Assembly: GCA_016183935.1 (NCBI GenBank)
Contig: JACPDR010000045.1
Location: 17,216 to 81,215 of the forward strand
Length of the DNA stretch: 64,000 nt
Direction: 5' to 3'
From: Caulobacterales bacterium
Lineage (GTDB): Bacteria; Pseudomonadota; Alphaproteobacteria; Caulobacterales; Caulobacteraceae
Numbering within the stretch: position 1 is the first letter of the stretch; each line of letters opens with the position of its first letter. Shown here piece after piece: positions 8,937 to 19,806 of the stretch. The notes under the pieces are model-generated. The model was given only the letters and a program-made list of their open reading frames with translations, ran no database searches and was not told the DNA's origin. Position numbers and translations under genes: made by a program.

Positions 8937-9125
8937 TCAGCGGTGGCGGCGGACGATCAGGGCCCAGACGAGGACTGCGACCGACGCGCCGAGGCCCAGC
9001 CAGCCGATGGCGTTCCAGACGCCGTCTCCGATCAGGGCCGCGACCAGACCGATCAGGGACAGGACGGCGACGACCGCCGGAACGGCGAAGATGGCGGCCA
9101 GGCCGAAATGGCGAGCCTTGATCAT
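8937..9125 (-). CDS. Small two-helix membrane protein
   Basis: This 62-aa ORF encodes two hydrophobic helices (about residues 8-30 and 36-56) and ends in the basic tail VRRHR. Its ATG overlaps the stop of the PepSY gene as ATGA, so it is the third gene of the iron-uptake operon. I do not recognise the family. The coupling suggests an accessory subunit of the PepSY membrane protein or a stability factor. Confidence 0.65.
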   Translation of the reverse strand: MIKARHFGLAAIFAVPAVVAVLSLIGLVAALIGDGVWNAIGWLGLGASVAVLVWALIVRRHR

Positions 9126-10219
9126 GCCCCGGCCCGGCCCGTCCGGCTCTTGCCCAGCCAGAGGTAGAGCCCGCTGCCCAGCACGATGATGGTGGCGAGA
9201 TCGAGAATGGCCCAGAGGATCTTCAGCGGCATCCCACCGTAGTCGCCGAAATGCAGCGGCTGGGACAGCGACAGCGTCTTCACATACCAGGGCATCGGCG
9301 TGACGGCGGCGGGCTCGCCCGTGCGGGCGTCGATCAGGGCCGGCGTGGTCATGTGCGTCGTCAGCGGCGTCTCCCCGTGGAAGAAGACCGCGTAGTGGTG
9401 GTCGGTCGAATAGTCCGAACCGGGAAAGGCCACGAACTGCAGCGTCATGCCGGGCAGGGCCGCCCGCGCGCGCCGGACGGCGGCGTCGAGGGAGGCACGC
9501 TCCGAGGGCGCGGCGGGGGCGTCATAGGCCTCGGTCAGCTCTTTGAGGGCCGTGTCCTTCCAGTAGGCGATGATCGGCACCGCCAGGGTGTTGACCACCC
9601 CCGTCACGCCGACGACCAGGATCCAGGCCACGGTCACCGCCCCGAGCAGGTTGTGATAGTCGAGCCAGCGCGTGCGCGCCGCCTTTCCGGCCCGCACCGT
9701 GCCGAACGGCAGGCGGCGCATGAACGGGGCGTAGAGCACCAAGCCCGAGACCACCGCCGCGATCAGCAGCAGCCCCATCGCGCCGAGGAACAGCATCCCC
9801 GGCAGGCCCAGGAACAGGTCGGTGTGCAGCTGGAGCAGGAACTCCATCGCCGGATGTCCGGCGACCAGGGGCGCCGGGTCGCCGCTGGTCTGGTCGATGG
9901 GCTGGAAGTTGAACTGACCGGCGGGGGCGTCCGGCGCACGGCTGGTGACGTTCACCACCGGCCGGTCCTCGTCGAAGCTCATGAAGGCCGGCACGTCTCC
10001 GGGATGGCGCGAAAGGGCGACGTCCAGCACCTGGTCGAGGTTCAGCGTCTCGCCGCCGGGATTGGCGGGGGCCCAGGCCTCGTCCAGCAGCCAGTGATCC
10101 AGCTCGTGGGTGAAGACGAGCGGCAGGCCGGTGACGCAGAGCATCAGCAGGAAAATGGTCGAGACGAGGCTCGACCATTTATGGACCCACGACCAGGCGC
10201 GAATCGTGCCCGCCCTCAT
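9122..10219 (-). CDS. PepSY-associated membrane protein, iron-regulated type
   Basis: This 365-aa protein has the layout of PepSY_TM proteins: a first helix with WVHKWSSLVSTIFLLML, a periplasmic segment, two central helices with LDYHNLLG, another periplasmic segment and a last helix at the C-terminus. The conserved HKW, the HELDHWL motif and the GDYGG segment before the final helix match the family. Members are often encoded beside TonB siderophore receptors and have been linked to ferric-siderophore reduction. It starts 4 bases after the receptor gene, which supports a role in iron uptake. Confidence 0.88.
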   Translation of the reverse strand: MRAGTIRAWSWVHKWSSLVSTIFLLMLCVTGLPLVFTHELDHWLLDEAWAPANPGGETLNLDQVLDVALSRHPGDVPAFMSFDEDRPVVNVTSRAPDAPAGQFNFQPIDQTSGDPAPLVAGHPAMEFLLQLHTDLFLGLPGMLFLGAMGLLLIAAVVSGLVLYAPFMRRLPFGTVRAGKAARTRWLDYHNLLGAVTVAWILVVGVTGVVNTLAVPIIAYWKDTALKELTEAYDAPAAPSERASLDAAVRRARAALPGMTLQFVAFPGSDYSTDHHYAVFFHGETPLTTHMTTPALIDARTGEPAAVTPMPWYVKTLSLSQPLHFGDYGGMPLKILWAILDLATIIVLGSGLYLWLGKSRTGRAGA

Positions 10220-10223
10220 CCGG

Positions 10224-12383
10224 TCAGAAGTCCGTGGAGATCGACAGGCGGACGGTGCGCGGCACGCCGAGCGTCAGATAGTTGGCGCCCGGATAGCCGC
10301 CGACCGCGACCCACTGGTCCTCGTCCGCCAGGTTCTCGACCCGCGCGCGGAGGGTCAGCGGCTTGCCGCCGGCCTCGAAGGCGTAGCGGACGCCGGCGTC
10401 GAGACGGGTCCAGGCGTCCAGCTCGACGGCGTTGTCGGCGGTGACCGGCTGGGAGCCGGTGTGGACCACCCGCCCCTCGACGGTCAGGCCCGAAACGGCG
10501 GGGACGTCCCACTCGACGTTCAGATTGCCCTGGAAGTCAGCCACGCCGATCGGGGCCCTGCCCTCAAGCACGGGGTTGATCGAACGGGTGATCTCGGCGT
10601 CCATCAGCGTGACGCCGCCCAGCAGGCGCAGGCCGTCGGCGGGCTGGCCGAAGAACGCGAACTCGATCCCCTGATTCCGCTGTTCGCCGCCGGCGCTGTA
10701 GATCGCGGTGGCGGGGTCGAAAAATTCATTGGGCAGGGTGATGCGGAAGGCGTTGATCGAACCGCCGAACCGCCCGCCGTCGTATTTGACGCCGGCCTCG
10801 ACCTGCTCGCCCCGGAACGGATCGAGCACCTCGTTGGCGTTGGCCACCGCGATCCCGTTGATCACCGCCGGCGCGGTCTTCCCCGGGATCAGGGCCTCGG
10901 CGTAGTTGGCGTAGACCGAGATACGGTCCGAAGGCTTGTAGACCACCGCGAAGGCCGGGGTGATCGCGTCGCCCTCATAGGACGAGAGCGGGGCGCCGGT
11001 GTTGTAGTCATACGAGCGGGTCTCGACCTCCTGGTACCGGGCCCCGACCGTGGCCAGGATACGCCCGTCGAGGAAGGACAGCTGATCGGCGACGGCGACG
11101 CTGGAGGTGATCGACCGCTCGGTCGTCAACGGATCGTCGAGGTCGCCGCCGACGAAGAAGTCCGGGGCGGGCGGGGCGACGTCGACAGGATTGTACAGGT
11201 TGCTCGGGAAGCCGGCGAAGCTGGAGAAGGCGTAGGCGTTCGCGGACTTCAGCTGAACCTGCGAGGCGGAGGCGACCAGGCGATGGTCCACCGCCCCGGT
11301 GGTCAGGTCGGCGCGGACGCCGACATCGCCGGACCACACCGTGTCCTCGCGCGCGTTGTCGAAGCGGTAGGCGGTCAGGCTTCCATCCGCCGCCGCCCTC
11401 GGATTGGCGAGGACGTTGGCTTCCTCCCCGCCGCGCCCGCCGAACGCGGCCCAGACGGTGACGTCGTCCGTCAGGTCGAACTCGCCGCGGGCGACGCCGA
11501 ACAGCTGCTCCTCGTCCGTATAGGTCCAGGGCTGGGCGAAATTGATATCGGCCGGCGGGGGCGTCGGGACCGCGCCGGTCGGGGTGACGCTCGGGCGGGG
11601 GGCGTCGATGTGATGGTTCTGCCAGCCGATGTCGGCCGAGAAGCGGGCGCGATCGCCGCGGCGATCGACGCCGAGGCCGAGGACCTGAAGCTCGCGGTTC
11701 TCACGGTCCACGACCCCCTCGCCGTCCCGGGCGGCCAGGTTCAGGCGCGCGCCCCAGGCGTTGTCGTCGAAGCGACGGCTGAAGTCGCCCGCCGCGTAGA
11801 GGGCGTCGCCGCCGTCCCAGCCGAGGGTCAGGCGGTTCAGCGGCTCATCGCCCGCGCGCTTGGGCGTCAGGTTGAAGGCGCCGCCCACGCCGCTGCCGCC
11901 CGGCGCGGCGCCGTTGAGGAAGGCCGTCGCGCCGTGGAAGACCTCGACCCGCTCGACCAGTTCCGACGCCACGAACTGGCGCGGCAGGACGCCGTAAAGG
12001 CCGTTCCAGGTCATGTCGTCGGAGAACACGGGGAAGCCGCGGATGACGTACAGCTCCTGGAAATTGCCGAAGCCCTTGGTGACGCGGACGGCCGGGTCGT
12101 TCTGGAGGACGTCGGCGACGCTGCGGGCCTGCTGGTTGCGCGCCAGCTCCTCGGTGTAGCTGGTCATCGTGAAGGGCGTGTCCATCACGTCCTGCGAGCC
12201 GAACATGCCGACACGACCGCCAGTGGCGACCTGGCCGCCCTGGTAGGCCGGCGCCTGACGCACCTGCGAGCCGGTGACGACCACCTCGTCCAATTCCGTC
12301 GACCCGGCGTCCTGGGCGAGGACGGGCGCGGCGTAGAACAGGCCGCCGGCGGCGGAGAGGAGGAGCAGGGAACGCAGGGTCAC
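10224..12383 (-). CDS. TonB-dependent siderophore receptor
   Basis: This 719-aa outer-membrane receptor begins at a GTG (12381-12383) with AAGG about 8 bases upstream. A signal peptide ends at VLAQ near residue 24. The plug domain follows with DEVVVTGSQ at about 31, FTMTSYTEELARNQQARSV, the VRVTKGFGNFQELYVIRGF stretch and RVEVFHGATAFLNGAAPGG. The beta-barrel ends with NYLTLGVPRTVRLSISTDF, with a terminal aromatic. It takes up a ferric siderophore with TonB-ExbBD. The substrate cannot be told from sequence. It heads the operon with the PepSY protein. Confidence 0.93.
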   Translation of the reverse strand: MTLRSLLLLSAAGGLFYAAPVLAQDAGSTELDEVVVTGSQVRQAPAYQGGQVATGGRVGMFGSQDVMDTPFTMTSYTEELARNQQARSVADVLQNDPAVRVTKGFGNFQELYVIRGFPVFSDDMTWNGLYGVLPRQFVASELVERVEVFHGATAFLNGAAPGGSGVGGAFNLTPKRAGDEPLNRLTLGWDGGDALYAAGDFSRRFDDNAWGARLNLAARDGEGVVDRENRELQVLGLGVDRRGDRARFSADIGWQNHHIDAPRPSVTPTGAVPTPPPADINFAQPWTYTDEEQLFGVARGEFDLTDDVTVWAAFGGRGGEEANVLANPRAAADGSLTAYRFDNAREDTVWSGDVGVRADLTTGAVDHRLVASASQVQLKSANAYAFSSFAGFPSNLYNPVDVAPPAPDFFVGGDLDDPLTTERSITSSVAVADQLSFLDGRILATVGARYQEVETRSYDYNTGAPLSSYEGDAITPAFAVVYKPSDRISVYANYAEALIPGKTAPAVINGIAVANANEVLDPFRGEQVEAGVKYDGGRFGGSINAFRITLPNEFFDPATAIYSAGGEQRNQGIEFAFFGQPADGLRLLGGVTLMDAEITRSINPVLEGRAPIGVADFQGNLNVEWDVPAVSGLTVEGRVVHTGSQPVTADNAVELDAWTRLDAGVRYAFEAGGKPLTLRARVENLADEDQWVAVGGYPGANYLTLGVPRTVRLSISTDF

Positions 12384-12402
12384 GGTGTCGCCTTGGGAAA
12401 GG

Positions 12403-12423
12403 TGCGAATGATAACGGGTCGCA
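12403..12423. promoter_or_regulatory. Candidate Fur-type operator
   Basis: TGCGAATGATAA at 12403-12414 followed by a TCGCA half-site at 12419-12423 resembles alphaproteobacterial Fur boxes, with partial dyad symmetry (TGCGA and TCGCA). It lies 20-40 bases upstream of the receptor GTG. The match is imperfect and the call rests partly on context. Confidence 0.35.
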
Positions 12424-12585
12424 CTAACAGCCGTGACGGGCGGTTACAACCGCATGAGGGGCGCCGGCGAAGATGCCGCGGACGGAACGACGCCCGTGTT
12501 GCGGTTGTCGCGCCCGGTCCCGCGCACTAGGAACAGGAACGCCCCAGCAGACGCGCGGCCACGCGCCCCGGAATCCTCGCCGACC

Positions 12586-14723
<2,138 letters not shown>

Positions 14724-14724
14724 A

Positions 14725-16470
14725 TCAGGACGGCTGCGCCTCCGTGGCGGCCTCGGCGTCGCGGGCCTTCTGCAACGCCACCACCGCCGGCTGCCGCTTG
14801 GCGACATAGAAGGCGAGCAGGATCGCGAAGATGCCGATCGCCGTCGAATAGAGGAAGAAGGTCACATAGCCGGAGCCGAGCCCCGCCGGCGTGACCGCAC
14901 TCTTGGCGGCCCCCTCGACCAGCGAGCCGGACGGCAGCCCGCCGAACAGGCCCTTGAACATGGCGGGCGGTCCCCCGGCGTCCGCCGATCGCGCCGAGGC
15001 CTCGACGATCTTGCCGGACTGCGAGGCGATCAGCTTGCCGGGCAGGGCGTACAACGAACTGAACAGGGCGTACTGGGTCGCCGTGAAGCCGATCGAGGTC
15101 AGGCTGGACATGTAGGCGATCAGCGCCGTGCCCGCGTAGCCCGTCGCCAGGTTGTCGATGCCGATGGCGATGAACAGGGCGCCGAGATCATGCCCCTGGG
15201 TCGCCAGCCAGGCGAACACCAGGTTCGAGACCGGGCTCATGAAGGCGCCGATCACCATGGTCCGGATCAGCCCCAGCCGCGCCACCGACCAGCCGCCGAC
15301 GAACACGCCCAGCGACATGGCGATGACCCCGAACAGCTTCCGCACCTCTCCGATCTCGATCAGGCTGAAGCCGAGGTCGAGATAGAAGGGATTCATGATG
15401 TTGAGCACGAAGTCGGCCAGCCGATAGAGGCAGATCAGCGCCAGGATCGGTCCGGCCAGCTTGCCGAAGCGCACGAAGAAGTCGACCAGCGGGGCCCCGA
15501 ACGATCCGGCCAGATAGGCGCCTGGCCGGGTGCGGAAGCGCGGTATGGGCCAGCAGGCCACGACCAGCAGGCCGAAGCCTCCGATCACCCAGGCGAACTG
15601 GGTCAGCACCCCGACCAGCTCGCCGGCCTCCATCCAGCCGTCGACCGCCGTCCGGCTGTCGATCGAAAGCAGCGGCCCAAAGGCCCACAGGAAGGCGTCG
15701 GCCTTGTCGGTCAGGCCGGTGCCGATGATCAGGGCGGCGGTGACAATCAGGGCCAGCCTGACCACCCATTCGAACCGCTCAAGCCACGGCCGCGAGGGGA
15801 TGTCCGAAACTGGAATGGCCCGAACCACGTGCTGCCGCTCGCGCGGCGCCATGATCACCCCGAGCACGCCGAACGCCATCAGGGCGGCCATCACCGCATA
15901 GGACAGGTTCCAGTTGTAGATCTGGGCCAGGGCCAGCGGAATGAAGCCCGCCGCGATCTGGGCCACGCGCCAGCCCAGCTGATAGGCAGCCGCCATGGCG
16001 CCCTGCCGGCTGTCGTCCGCGACCTCGATGCGCCACGCGTCGATGGCGATGTCCTGGGTCGCGCCGAAGAAGCCGACCGCCACGGCGAAAGCGGCCAGGG
16101 CGGCGAGATGGGTCTGCGGATTGGAGCCGGAGATCAGCCACAGACCAAGGATGATGAGCCCCTGCGTGGCCAGCATCCACGAGCGGCGATGCCCCAGCCA
16201 TTTGCTCAGAAATGGAATTTCTGTCCGGTCGACCAGCGGCGCCCAGATGAATTTCAACGCATAGGTCAGCGTCGCCAGGGCGAAGAAGCCGATCAGCTCG
16301 AGCGTGACCCCATCGTCGCGCAGCCACGCCGACAGGGTGTCGTAGATCAGCAGATTGGGCAGGCCCGAGGCGAAGCCCAGCAGCAGCATCGCCATCGACT
16401 GCCGCTCGGCATAGACCGCGAGGCCTCCAAATCCGCGCACAGGCTTGTCGGACGTGGTGCTGTCGATCAT
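14725..16470 (-). CDS. ampG: AmpG-type muropeptide permease (MFS)
   Basis: This 581-aa major facilitator protein has about 12-14 membrane helices. The N-terminal stretch MAMLLLGFASGLPNLLIYDT and FIWAPLVDR, then GHRRSWML, are characteristic of AmpG permeases, which import anhydromuropeptides released during wall turnover. The family is proton-driven and feeds cytoplasmic recycling. The amgK-murU recycling genes are further along in this window. A central loop near residues 255-300 and the polar segment near 495-530 are insertions relative to short AmpG proteins. Confidence 0.9.
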   Translation of the reverse strand: MIDSTTSDKPVRGFGGLAVYAERQSMAMLLLGFASGLPNLLIYDTLSAWLRDDGVTLELIGFFALATLTYALKFIWAPLVDRTEIPFLSKWLGHRRSWMLATQGLIILGLWLISGSNPQTHLAALAAFAVAVGFFGATQDIAIDAWRIEVADDSRQGAMAAAYQLGWRVAQIAAGFIPLALAQIYNWNLSYAVMAALMAFGVLGVIMAPRERQHVVRAIPVSDIPSRPWLERFEWVVRLALIVTAALIIGTGLTDKADAFLWAFGPLLSIDSRTAVDGWMEAGELVGVLTQFAWVIGGFGLLVVACWPIPRFRTRPGAYLAGSFGAPLVDFFVRFGKLAGPILALICLYRLADFVLNIMNPFYLDLGFSLIEIGEVRKLFGVIAMSLGVFVGGWSVARLGLIRTMVIGAFMSPVSNLVFAWLATQGHDLGALFIAIGIDNLATGYAGTALIAYMSSLTSIGFTATQYALFSSLYALPGKLIASQSGKIVEASARSADAGGPPAMFKGLFGGLPSGSLVEGAAKSAVTPAGLGSGYVTFFLYSTAIGIFAILLAFYVAKRQPAVVALQKARDAEAATEAQPS

Positions 16471-16505
16471 GGGCGCGTCCCTCGTGCGACGCCCCCCGGC
16501 GTCTC

Positions 16506-18053
16506 TTATGCGACGGCGACCTTGGCGCGCTCCGCGCGGTTCGTCCAGCGGGCCAGAGAGGCGCGCAGGGCGTCGAGCTCCAGCGGCTTGACCAGATGGT
16601 CGTCCATGCCCGCCTCAAGACAGGTGCGGCGGTCCTCGGCGAAGGCGTGCGCCGTCAGGGCCACGATCGGGGTTTCGTCGCCCCGGGCGCGGATGGCGCG
16701 GGCGGCGCTGGGGCCGTCCATGCCGGGCATCCGCATGTCCATGAACACCAGATCGTAACGGGCCCGCTTCAGCGCATCGAGCGCCTCATAACCGCTGGCG
16801 GCCGTCTCGACGGCGCAGCCCTCGCGCTTGAGCAGGGTGGCGGCCAGCAAGGCGCCGACCGGATTGTCCTCGACCAGCAGCACCCGGATGCCCGAGAAGC
16901 GGGTCAGGGCGACGCGGTCGTCGTCGGGCGGCGGCGGCGGCGGTCCGGGCTGCATGGCCTGGCGCGCGCCGGACGCGGCCAGCACCCGCTCGGCCAGCGA
17001 GGCGCGCCGCAGCGGCTTGATCAGGTAGCCGTGGAAGCCGGCCGACCGGTAGCGGGCGATCAGGTCGCGCTCGCAGGGTTTCAGCAGGACGATGGCGCGC
17101 GCGTCGCCGGCGGGCCTGGGCGCGAGGCCGCAGCCGGCGGGACGCCCGGCGTGGTCGATCAGCATGACCGGGGCCTTGGCGGCGACCCGGCCGCCCGAGG
17201 CTTCGATCTGGGCCGCGGCGGCCGCGCGCACGAAGGGATCCGGGCTGGTCACGGCGACAGTCTCGCCCACCAGCGACAACGACCGCTCCGGCGCATTCTT
17301 CACCGCGGGGAAGGCCGCTTCGAAACGGAAGCGCGCGCCCGGGCCGTCGGGCCGGTCGGCGACGGTGACAGTCCCGCCCATCGCCGCCGCCAGCTTGCGG
17401 ACCACCGCGAGGCCAAGGCCCGCGCCGCCGAAGCGGCTGGCGTCCGAGGCGTCGACGTGGCCGAACTCCTCGAAGATGCGGGCGCGCGCCTCGAGCGGGA
17501 CGCCGGGCCCGGTGTCGTCGACGATGAAGGCCAGACGCGGCGTCTTCATCGACCCGCCGGACCGTTCGACCGAGATGCGGACGCCGCCGCTTTCGGTGAA
17601 TTTCACCGCATTGCCGGCCAGGTTGAACAGCACCTGGCGCAGCCGGCCGTCGTCGGCCATGACGTCGACCGCCTCGGGCGCCACCGACCAGGCGATCTCC
17701 AACCCCTTGTCGTGGGCCTTCGGGCTGAGCAGTTCGGCCACGCCCCGAACCAGCCCCTCGAGATCCACCGGCGCGGAATCGAGCTCCAGCAGCGCCGCCT
17801 CGATGCGGGCGTAGTCGAGCAGGTCGTTGACCAGGCCCAGCAGGTGCTCGGCCGACGACCGGGCCGCGTCCAGATAGGCGCGCTGGGCCCCATCGAGACG
17901 GGTGCGCGACAACAGGCCGAGCATGCCGATGACGCCGTTCAGCGGCGTGCGCATCTCATGGCTCATCAGCCGCAGGAACTGCTGTTCGGCCCCCTCGGCG
18001 ACCGGAGCGTCGGCCTTGATCGTTTCCGGAACCATCCTCGTCTTGCGCGTCAT
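16506..18053 (-). CDS. Hybrid histidine kinase with two receiver-like domains
   Basis: The ATG at 18053 is chosen because GGGGGA lies about 7 bases upstream; longer frames use TTG or a poorly placed ATG. The 515-aa product has no transmembrane or sensor domain. HisKA starts at once (MSHEMRTPLNG, His32), followed by HATPase with NAVKFTE and GGAGLGLAVV. Residues about 260-365 look like a degenerate receiver that keeps YLIKPL. The C-terminal receiver has VEDN, FMDMRMPGMDG (phospho-acceptor Asp439) and HLVKPL. It probably receives its signal through a partner protein. The target is unknown. Confidence 0.9.
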   Translation of the reverse strand: MTRKTRMVPETIKADAPVAEGAEQQFLRLMSHEMRTPLNGVIGMLGLLSRTRLDGAQRAYLDAARSSAEHLLGLVNDLLDYARIEAALLELDSAPVDLEGLVRGVAELLSPKAHDKGLEIAWSVAPEAVDVMADDGRLRQVLFNLAGNAVKFTESGGVRISVERSGGSMKTPRLAFIVDDTGPGVPLEARARIFEEFGHVDASDASRFGGAGLGLAVVRKLAAAMGGTVTVADRPDGPGARFRFEAAFPAVKNAPERSLSLVGETVAVTSPDPFVRAAAAAQIEASGGRVAAKAPVMLIDHAGRPAGCGLAPRPAGDARAIVLLKPCERDLIARYRSAGFHGYLIKPLRRASLAERVLAASGARQAMQPGPPPPPPDDDRVALTRFSGIRVLLVEDNPVGALLAATLLKREGCAVETAASGYEALDALKRARYDLVFMDMRMPGMDGPSAARAIRARGDETPIVALTAHAFAEDRRTCLEAGMDDHLVKPLELDALRASLARWTNRAERAKVAVA

Positions 18054-18137
18054 CGCCCATCCCCCAACCCGGACGGTAACCATCGCCGACAATGTCTTAA
18101 GGCTGGTTCAAGCGGGTCGGTTAAGGAAGTCTGGCGA

Positions 18138-19724
18138 TCAGTAGGCCGGCGCCCCGCCTTGATGCTCCGTCCGCCGTTCGAAATCGGCCTGGGCGCCGAC
18201 GGTCGAGCGGCGATGCACCAGGGCCTCGGCCACGTGCCGGCGCAGCACCCCGTCGCAGCCGTCGAGGTCGGCGATGGTGCGGGCCAGCCGCAGCGTCCGC
18301 GTCCAGCCGCGCGCGGTCAGGCCGCCGCCCTCCCCCGCCCGCATCAGCAGGGCCCGGCCCGCCTCGTCAGGCCGGGCGAAGCGGTCGAGCGTCTCGCCCG
18401 AGGCGCGGGCGTTGACGGCCTGGTCCCGCGCCGTGTCCGGGTCGACGCCGGCGGCGCGCAGCCGGTCCTCCTGCAAGGCCCGGGCGGCGTGGACGCGGGC
18501 GGAGGCCTCGGCCGTGCCTTCGGCCGGCGGCGGCAGGGCCATGTCGGCGGCGGTGACCGGCGGCGTCTCCACCGTCAGGTCGATGCGGTCGAACATCGGC
18601 CCGGAGATGCGGTTCTGGTAGTCGCGCTGGCAGCGCGGCGCCTTGCCGCAGGCGCCCTTGCCGCCGCCGCCGAGACCGCAGCGGCACGGGTTCATCGCCG
18701 CCACCAGCTGGAAGCGGGCCGGATAGCGGACATGGGCGTTGGCGCGGGCGACCACGATCTCGCCGGTCTCGAGCGGCTGGCGCAGCGAATCCAGAGCTTG
18801 GGCGGAGTATTCCGGGAGTTCATCGAGGAAGAGCACCCCGTTGTGCGCCAGCGAGGCCTCGCCCGGTTTGGCGCGCAGTCCGCCGCCGGTCAGCGCCGCC
18901 ATCGAGGCCGAGTGATGCGGCGCGCGGAACGGCCGGTCGCGGGTCAGGGCGCCGCGCTCGATCAGTCCGGCCACCGACCAGATCATCGAGGTCTCCAGCA
19001 GTTCCTTCGGCGTCAGTGGCGGCAGCAGGCCGGGCAGCCGCGCCGCCATCATCGACTTGCCCGAGCCCGGCGGGCCGACGAACAGCAGGTTGTGGCCGCC
19101 CGCCGCCGCGATCTCCAGCGCCCGCTTGGCGCTCTCCTGTCCCTTGACCTCCTTGAGGTCGGGCACGCGGTCGCCGGAACGCATCGCCCCCGGCTCGGGC
19201 CGGCGCAGCACCTGCACGCCCTTGAAGTGATTGACCAGGCCGATCAGCGAGCGCGGCGCCAACACCGCCACCTCGCCGGCCCAGGCCGCCTCGGGCCCGT
19301 TGGCCTCGGGGCAGATCAGGCCCAACCCCATGGCGTCGGCGGCCACGGCGGCGGGCAGGGTTCCGCCGACCGGGGCGATCTGTCCGTCCAGACCGAGCTC
19401 CCCGACCGCCGCCCAGCCCGCCAGGGCGTCGGCCGGGATGACGCCCATGGAGGCCAGCAGGGCGAGGGCGATGGGCAGGTCGAAATGGCTGCCCTCCTTG
19501 GGCAGGTCGGCGGGCGCGAGGTTGGCGATGATCCGTTTGGGCGGCATGGCCAGGCCGATGCCGGCGAAGGCCCCGCGCACCCGCTCGCGGCTCTCGGCCA
19601 CCGCCTTGTCGGCGAGGCCGACAATGACGAAGGACGGTTCGGCCGCCGACAGCTGCTGGACCTGCACGTCGACGCGCCGGGCGTCCACGCCCTCGAACGC
19701 CACCGTGACGACGCTGGCCACCAT
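18138..19724 (-). CDS. comM: YifB/ComM-family Mg-chelatase-like AAA+ ATPase
   Basis: This 528-aa protein has an N-terminal Lon-protease-like fold (residues 1-170, FEGVDARRVDVQV and IVGLADKAVAESRERVR). The AAA+ core has Walker A VGPPGSGKSMM (Lys223) and Walker B VLFLDELPE. The C-terminal region carries a cysteine cluster (CRCGLGGGGKGACGKAPRC). ComM is a hexameric branch-migration helicase that helps integrate incoming DNA in naturally competent bacteria. The ATG at 19724 now lies 18 bases from the left end of a transposon, which may have cut it off from its promoter or from gshB. Confidence 0.93.
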   Translation of the reverse strand: MVASVVTVAFEGVDARRVDVQVQQLSAAEPSFVIVGLADKAVAESRERVRGAFAGIGLAMPPKRIIANLAPADLPKEGSHFDLPIALALLASMGVIPADALAGWAAVGELGLDGQIAPVGGTLPAAVAADAMGLGLICPEANGPEAAWAGEVAVLAPRSLIGLVNHFKGVQVLRRPEPGAMRSGDRVPDLKEVKGQESAKRALEIAAAGGHNLLFVGPPGSGKSMMAARLPGLLPPLTPKELLETSMIWSVAGLIERGALTRDRPFRAPHHSASMAALTGGGLRAKPGEASLAHNGVLFLDELPEYSAQALDSLRQPLETGEIVVARANAHVRYPARFQLVAAMNPCRCGLGGGGKGACGKAPRCQRDYQNRISGPMFDRIDLTVETPPVTAADMALPPPAEGTAEASARVHAARALQEDRLRAAGVDPDTARDQAVNARASGETLDRFARPDEAGRALLMRAGEGGGLTARGWTRTLRLARTIADLDGCDGVLRRHVAEALVHRRSTVGAQADFERRTEHQGGAPAY

Positions 19725-19733
19725 CGGCCCCTC

Positions 19734-19743
19734 CCGCTATCCG
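19734..19743. repeat. Target-site duplication, left copy
   Basis: CCGCTATCCG here is repeated at 22838-22847 just outside or across the right end of the transposon. IS1595-family elements make 8-bp duplications. The extra identity makes the exact boundary ambiguous by one or two bases. Confidence 0.7.
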
Positions 19744-19770
19744 GCGTATATGTATTTGACAAACCCACCC
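19743..19770 (+). repeat. Left terminal inverted repeat of the transposon
   Basis: It begins GGCGTATATG and ends ACCCACCC, and pairs with 22812-22839 with five mismatches over 28 bases. TTGACA at 19756-19761 inside it could serve as the -35 box of the transposase promoter; a good -10 box is not evident. Confidence 0.8.
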
Positions 19771-19806
19771 CATGATGTAGGGTGAGCGGGTAAGGAGAAA
19801 CCCGCC

